DNA of 64,000 bases from Pelagimonas sp017744045. Its GTDB lineage: Bacteria; Pseudomonadota; Alphaproteobacteria; Rhodobacterales; Rhodobacteraceae. Below the pieces are notes generated by a model that did no database searches, was not told the DNA's origin, and worked only from the letters and a program-made list of their open reading frames with translations. The translations under genes and the position numbers were made by a program. Each line of letters starts with the position of its first letter. Positions within the stretch are counted from its first letter, which is position 1. Below are positions 60,384 to 64,000 of this stretch, piece after piece. The stretch lies in NCBI RefSeq assembly GCF_017744045.1, contig NZ_JAGHRD010000006.1. One strand, given 5' to 3'.

Positions 60384-61070
60384 ATGGCACAGTTGAAAAA
60401 CATCCTATTGGTCGATGACGATGACGATCTGCGCGAGGCATTGGCCGAGCAGTTGATCATGACCGAGGATTTTGAGGTTTTTGAAGCCGATAATGGCGCA
60501 AATGCCATGACCCGGGCCAAAGAGCAGATCTATGATCTGATCATTCTGGATGTTGGCCTGCCTGACACCGATGGACGTGAGCTGTGCCGCTTGATGCGCA
60601 AACAGGGGATCAAGGCCCCGATCCTGATGTTGACCGGCCATGACACCGATGCCGATACCATCCTTGGCCTTGATGCCGGTGCCAATGACTATATCACAAA
60701 ACCGTTCAAATTCCCCGTTTTGCTTGCCCGTATCCGCGCTCAACTGCGCCAGCACGAACAGTCCGAGGACGCGGTCTTTACCGTTGGTCCCTACACGTTC
60801 AAGCCGTCAATGAAACTGCTGGTCACCGATGATGATCGCAAGATTCGCCTGACCGAAAAAGAGACCAATATCCTCAAATTCCTCTACCGCTCGACCGAGG
60901 GCGTGGTGCCGCGTGACACGCTGCTGCACGAGGTGTGGGGCTATAATGCCGGGGTGACCACGCATACGCTGGAAACCCATATCTATCGCCTGCGCCAAAA
61001 GATCGAACCTGATCCCTCGAATGCGCGCCTCTTGGTAACCGAAAGCGGCGGCTACCGTTTGGTAGCGTAA
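60384..61070 (+). CDS. OmpR/PhoB-type orphan response regulator
   Basis: The 228-residue regulator has a receiver domain with the acidic cluster DDDDD at 11-15, the phosphorylation site D56 in LIILDVGLP and the conserved K in ITKPF near 107-111, then a winged-helix DNA-binding domain (RLTEKETNILKFLYRSTEGV, ending ESGGYRLVA). No histidine kinase is adjacent. GGGAG lies before the ATG at 60384. It is divergent from ribA and is followed by a FnrL-type box. Confidence 0.9.
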   Translation: MAQLKNILLVDDDDDLREALAEQLIMTEDFEVFEADNGANAMTRAKEQIYDLIILDVGLPDTDGRELCRLMRKQGIKAPILMLTGHDTDADTILGLDAGANDYITKPFKFPVLLARIRAQLRQHEQSEDAVFTVGPYTFKPSMKLLVTDDDRKIRLTEKETNILKFLYRSTEGVVPRDTLLHEVWGYNAGVTTHTLETHIYRLRQKIEPDPSNARLLVTESGGYRLVA

Positions 61071-61100
61071 CGTTAACCTTTCTACCCCAAGGTTTATCTA

Positions 61101-61114
61101 TTGACCCAGATCAA
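61101..61114 (+). promoter_or_regulatory. FnrL/FNR-type box with no downstream gene
   Basis: TTGACCCAGATCAA matches the FNR consensus TTGATNNNNATCAA at 9 of 10 fixed positions. On the plus strand no coding region follows before the terminator at 61203-61230, and on the minus strand the nearest downstream gene start is over 800 bases away. A possible -10, CTTTAA, lies at 61134-61139, the right distance for FNR activation. Confidence 0.6.
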
Positions 61115-61147
61115 AGACGCATCATTGCCGCATCTTTAAACCGGGTC

Positions 61148-61230
61148 TCAACAGTTCCCGTCGCTTGTGCGGGTTATCACAAGCACCTCCCTGTTGGACT
61201 AAGCCGGGCCTGCGTGCCCGGCCTTTTTTT
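61148..61230 (+). ncRNA. Candidate FnrL-controlled small RNA
   Basis: From the predicted start near 61148 the transcript would be about 83 bases. CAACAG (61149-61154) pairs with CTGTTG (61191-61196), enclosing GCTTGTG (61163-61169) paired with CACAAGC (61178-61184). ACCTCC at 61185-61190 lies between the stems, unpaired, and could pair with ribosome-binding sites. The RNA ends with a terminator, GCCGGGC-CTGCGT-GCCCGGC plus seven T. It resembles anaerobically induced sRNAs in design, not by proven homology. Confidence 0.5.
61203..61230 (+). terminator. Rho-independent terminator of the candidate sRNA
   Basis: GCCGGGC (61203-61209) pairs with GCCCGGC (61216-61222) and is followed by seven T residues at 61224-61230. 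Confidence 0.9.
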
Positions 61231-61256
61231 GCCCGTCAAAGGCGTCTAAATGTTGT

Positions 61257-61523
61257 TTAGATTTCGAGTTTTACCCAAGCCCCGCCTGCCGCCTTCTCTT
61301 CGATCACCAGCAACCCGGACTTGCCCTGCCACAGCCGCTGTGCCAGCACACCAGGCACACCGCGCCGCGTTTGCAATTCGCGCAACCGTTCAGGTGCAAC
61401 AGCGGTCTGGATCGAGTACCCGGTTTTGCCGGATTGCACCTCGGACCCCAACGCCAGTCCTGGCAAGGTCAAAGAGGCGACAAGGCCCAGAGTCACGTCA
61501 CGCCGATTACATGTCATGCTCAC
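61257..61523 (-). CDS. Small secreted protein
   Basis: The 88-residue product begins with a signal sequence carrying two arginines, MSMTCNRRDVTLGLVASLTL, which could be Tat- or Sec-dependent, and a short mature part ending AGGAWVKLEI. No family recognised. The GTG at 61523 overlaps the stop of the monooxygenase-like gene by four bases; an ATG at 61517 is an alternative. Confidence 0.55.
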   Translation of the reverse strand: MSMTCNRRDVTLGLVASLTLPGLALGSEVQSGKTGYSIQTAVAPERLRELQTRRGVPGVLAQRLWQGKSGLLVIEEKAAGGAWVKLEI

Positions 61524-61810
61524 AGCGGCATCCTCTCAAAATACTGCACATCCGGTGGCCCGGCCATAAAGGAGAGCAGTTGCTCCATCACGCCGTTTTC
61601 CGTGATCGCCGCGATGTAAGCTTGGTGATGCTCGCGCGAAATCCATTCCTCAAGCAGCAGGAAACGCCCCGTCTCCGGGTTAAAATACAACTGCACCAGC
61701 AAAGCACCGTCAAAGCCGCGCACGGCGGGCAAGTTGGCCTTTAGAAAAGGCTCCAACTCAGCCATCGCGCCCGGGCGCAGCTGCATTTCCAGAGTTACCC
61801 AAATGCTCAT
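61520..61810 (-). CDS. Antibiotic biosynthesis monooxygenase-like protein
   Basis: The 96-residue protein has the ABM dimeric ferredoxin-like fold marks: SIWVTLEMQLRPGAMAELEP near 2-21 and LLLEEWISREHHQAYIAAIT near 51-70. Such proteins include quinol monooxygenases such as YgiN. The substrate is unknown. It is the first of a two-gene unit on the minus strand, divergent from the AraC-type regulator. Confidence 0.82.
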   Translation of the reverse strand: MSIWVTLEMQLRPGAMAELEPFLKANLPAVRGFDGALLVQLYFNPETGRFLLLEEWISREHHQAYIAAITENGVMEQLLSFMAGPPDVQYFERMPL

Positions 61811-61975
61811 CTGTCTCTCCTAATTGGTGATGCGCTTGGCATAGCTGCCTTGCTGGGTCGGAAATGCCGGGCAAATGCTAAAATACCGATTTTCGATCAC
61901 CTTCTGGGGCGAGATGTCCTATCGTTTCTATTGCGGAACAACGGCATTCTCCTCGGAACGGAACTTAGGCAGCCC

Positions 61976-62875
61976 ATGACCGCACTCCTAAAACAGCTCG
62001 AAGCCGCCGGGCGATGCCTGGTCATTCCCGATGGCTTGTCCCAGTTCAAAGATGCCACGCTGCGAATGGCGGCCGGGCGCAGCTCGATCTATTCCAAACT
62101 CATCAAGGCCAGCGCATTGGGGGTCGAGTTTCACTGCGCGGACCCTTGTCTTTGCTATGTGATTTCCGGGCGCGAGACGTTTTACACCGCTGACGGGACC
62201 GAGTTGACGGTCAAGCCGGGTGAGATGATCTTTTTGCCCGCCAACAGCTATATGGTTTCTGATTTCGTCAATTCCGACGGGCCTCTGGCGGCCTATCTTT
62301 GCTTTTTCGGCCCTGAGGTTCTCAGCGAGTTTGAACGCAAGGTCCCGCTCACCTCACCACCTCCGGCAAGCGCGACGGCCTACAAGCTGGACGCACATCT
62401 CAGCCTGTCTGGCTATTTCTCAGCACTTGCTCCGGTCTATGAAAACGTCACACCCGCCGCGCCATTGGTTCAGGCCAAGCTGCTGGAATTGCTGTTATTG
62501 ATCGCAACATTGGATGACGTGAAACGCCTCGCCGGGTTTCTGCTGGGCAACAAAGGCACGCCGGCGCGGCGCAATATCAAACATCTGATGCGCGAACACG
62601 CCAATCACAATATCAGCGTCGCCGATTTCGCCCGAATGTCCGGGCGCTCTGTTGCCGGTTTCAATCGGGAATTTCGCCGTGTCACCGGTCAGTCCCCCGG
62701 CCAATGGCTTTTAGAACGGAGGCTGGATCGGGCAAAACACCTGATCCTGACCTGCGCGTCTTCAGTGCAGGAGATCGGGCAAGAGGTTGGCTATTCCAAC
62801 ACCTCTCATTTTATCGCGCAGTTTCAGAAACGCTTTGGCGCAACCCCGTTGCAGATGCGCAAGGCGCGGATTTAA
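61976..62875 (+). CDS. AraC-family transcriptional regulator
   Basis: The 299-residue protein has a cupin-like N-terminal part (CYVISGRETFYTADGTELTV near 59-78, EMIFLPANSYM near 82-92) and two C-terminal helix-turn-helix units: ISVADFARMSGRSVAGFNRE and VQEIGQEVGYSNTSHFIAQF. This resembles regulators of the YgiN-like type nearby. It starts at the ATG at 61976; a longer frame reaches 61850. It overlaps the convergent YigZ-family gene by four bases at its 3' end. Confidence 0.85.
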   Translation: MTALLKQLEAAGRCLVIPDGLSQFKDATLRMAAGRSSIYSKLIKASALGVEFHCADPCLCYVISGRETFYTADGTELTVKPGEMIFLPANSYMVSDFVNSDGPLAAYLCFFGPEVLSEFERKVPLTSPPPASATAYKLDAHLSLSGYFSALAPVYENVTPAAPLVQAKLLELLLLIATLDDVKRLAGFLLGNKGTPARRNIKHLMREHANHNISVADFARMSGRSVAGFNREFRRVTGQSPGQWLLERRLDRAKHLILTCASSVQEIGQEVGYSNTSHFIAQFQKRFGATPLQMRKARI

Positions 62876-63228
62876 CCCTGCGAGAGGTCCTCGGTATACA
62901 GGCGCACCGCGTCCTGAACATGGCGAAATCGATCGCCGCCCAGATGTTTACCGCCATACCAGCGGGTCACGACAATGATGTGGTTGCGCAAATCGTCCCG
63001 TTCCAGCATCCGCAATATCACCATCCCCGCGCCGCTCTCACCGTCATCATTCTTAAGCGGGGCATCATCGGTCAGGCAGGCCCAGGTGTTGTGGGTCGCC
63101 TTGGCGAATTTCTTGCGTCGCTTGAGTTCCTTGAGGAAAGCCTTGGCCTCAGCCTCGGACCCACATGGCCCGCCCGACACCGCATAGCGCGACCCGCGAT
63201 CAGAAATGATGTTTTCAAGAACCTTCAT
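62872..63228 (-). CDS. YigZ/IMPACT-family protein (short form)
   Basis: The 118-residue protein has the UPF0029 core: SRYAVSGGPCGSEAEAKAFL near 13-32, THNTWACLTDD near 45-55, NDDGESGAGMVILRML near 60-75 and VVTRWYGGKHLGGDRF near 86-101. It lacks the C-terminal domain of full YigZ (about 200 residues). The role may be in translation or RNA, as for IMPACT, but this is not proven for bacteria. Confidence 0.85.
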   Translation of the reverse strand: MKVLENIISDRGSRYAVSGGPCGSEAEAKAFLKELKRRKKFAKATHNTWACLTDDAPLKNDDGESGAGMVILRMLERDDLRNHIIVVTRWYGGKHLGGDRFRHVQDAVRLYTEDLSQG

Positions 63229-63400
63229 GACCCCGACCTATCGGGCCTGTCGGCCTATCGCAAGAACCTGAAAACGAGTTGGGGGCTTTGGCATCCCTGT
63301 CCAAAGCCCCCGCGGCGCATCCCGTGAGTGTAAAAAAGGAACCGCAACCGATGCGGTCTTTTGACAGATTCAGAATACACCTTCAGGGGTAAATGAAACC

Positions 63401-63910
63401 TTAAGTTCCCCCCGAACGGCCTGCTATGATTGGCTCTGCCATCAATTCTTCGATAAACAGGCTCAGCAATTGCAGCCGCCCGCTGACCCCGGCCTTGCGA
63501 TAAACCGCCGCCGATTGCGCTTTGATCGTGCCTTCTTTTGATCCTCGCAGGTCGGCCATCTCGGCAATCGACAAGCCTTTGATCGCGAGCCGTGCCACAT
63601 CGCGTTCCGACGGGGTCAGCCCCCAGTCATCGAAATGCTCCTGCAAGACCTGTTCGAACGCGCCCGAGGCGAGGTCCAATTGTTGTTCCAGCCGTTTCTG
63701 ACGCCCCAAGACATGGCGCAAGGATAGGCCGGTGATGACCGTCCCGACAACCAGCGCCCCGGCGATCATGTTTTCCAACATCTGCGCAATGGGCCCGTCC
63801 ATCGCGGCCCCCTGCCGCGCATCCAGCACCGCATCATAGACAAAGAAACCCGTACAGGCCCCCTGGAACACCAACAACACCCATAACGTGGTCGGAGAGC
63901 GCAGCATCAT
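63401..63910 (-). CDS. Membrane-anchored LuxR-type HTH protein
   Basis: The 169-residue protein has two N-terminal membrane helices (about 8-28 and 46-64) and a C-terminal LuxR-type helix-turn-helix: LTPSERDVARLAIKGLSIAE near 98-117 and GTIKAQSAAVYRKAGVSGRL near 126-145. It is a likely membrane-tethered regulator with no receiver domain. AGGAGAG lies 5 bases before the ATG at 63910. It follows the partial acidic gene with 21 bases between them. Confidence 0.75.
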   Translation of the reverse strand: MMLRSPTTLWVLLVFQGACTGFFVYDAVLDARQGAAMDGPIAQMLENMIAGALVVGTVITGLSLRHVLGRQKRLEQQLDLASGAFEQVLQEHFDDWGLTPSERDVARLAIKGLSIAEMADLRGSKEGTIKAQSAAVYRKAGVSGRLQLLSLFIEELMAEPIIAGRSGGT

Positions 63911-63931
63911 GCGCTCTCCTGGTCAAGGGGC

Positions 63932-64000
63932 TTAGCTGTCGTCGCTATCCTTGTCATCGTCGTCATGTTCATCCTCAGAATCGTCGCCGGAGTCATCTTC
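63932..64000 (-). CDS. Acidic C-terminal tail of a gene cut by the window edge
   Basis: The frame ending with a TAA at 63932-63934 reads EDDSGDDSEDEHDDDDKDSD plus a final DS and stays open to the edge. Of its 22 residues, 15 are D or E. The gene's body lies beyond the window, so its function is unknown; an acidic tail could bind calcium or basic proteins, or be only a charged end. Confidence 0.5.
   Translation of the reverse strand, partial: EDDSGDDSEDEHDDDDKDSDDS

Noticed and set aside
61101..61114. FNR box as a promoter site of the response-regulator gene or ribA
   Set aside because: It lies after the response-regulator stop, and the ribA start is over 800 bases away on the other side of that gene.

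Overview
The window comes from an alphaproteobacterium of the family Rhodobacteraceae, most likely the marine Roseobacter group. This rests on the GC-rich code, the shape of the TCA-cycle gene cluster, the ethylmalonyl-CoA pathway genes (mch, mcl2), the taurine genes (tauABC plus tpa), the paaABCDE block, petP-petR and a FnrL-type box. No rRNA, tRNA, IS element, prophage or CRISPR array was found. The ends cut into neighbouring genes; at the right edge an acidic reading frame runs off the window.

Layout. 1-5117 (minus): sdhC-sdhD-sdhA, three small passenger genes, then sdhB. 5448-12249: an outer-membrane barrel gene, a membrane flavin oxidoreductase, an operon mcl2-nnrU-DUF1737-mch, a small secreted protein and a TauE/SafE transporter. 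12420-24142 (plus): mdh, sucC, sucD, sucA, sucB, lpd, with orphan genes between most of the enzymes. sdhC and sucC share a twin GTGATCAC site with identical 21-bp spacing, which suggests one regulator for both. 24275-25538: five small genes, three with a clear RebB (R-body, 'killing trait') signature and a fourth with a weaker one, forming their own transcription unit behind the lpd terminator. This is the most unusual locus in the window.

25661-29652: PNPOx-like protein, plsC, ftsX, ftsE, and a zinc-ribbon membrane protein. 29722-34730: taurine uptake (tauA, tauB, tauC) divergent from taurine-pyruvate aminotransferase (tpa). 34717-39441: GNAT, RidA, HU, AMP nucleosidase, class II aldolase and a lytic transglycosylase lipoprotein. 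39619-43247 (minus): paaA-B-C-D-E, the phenylacetyl-CoA epoxidase. 43389-48448: an SDR/epimerase, dxs, ispA, xseB and a histone-deacetylase-family gene (isoprenoid start plus neighbours). 48495-50727: petR-petP and ilvE. 50900-57273: a PAS protein and a polyamine-type ABC transporter operon. 57510-64000: L,D-transpeptidase, LLM oxidoreductase, ribA, an orphan response regulator followed by a candidate FnrL-controlled sRNA, a quinol-monooxygenase-like pair, AraC regulator, YigZ-family protein and a membrane LuxR-type regulator.

The intergenic DNA has its own structure. There are several families of short palindromes whose flanks are conserved while the paired arms vary from copy to copy: joined 20-bp palindromes at 25613 and 31895, a three-copy repeat with variable three-base-loop hairpins at 22664, 39558 and 59083, overlapping hairpins at 7843, and a 142-bp foldback at 44244. 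All functional calls are from reading the sequence; no database search was run.
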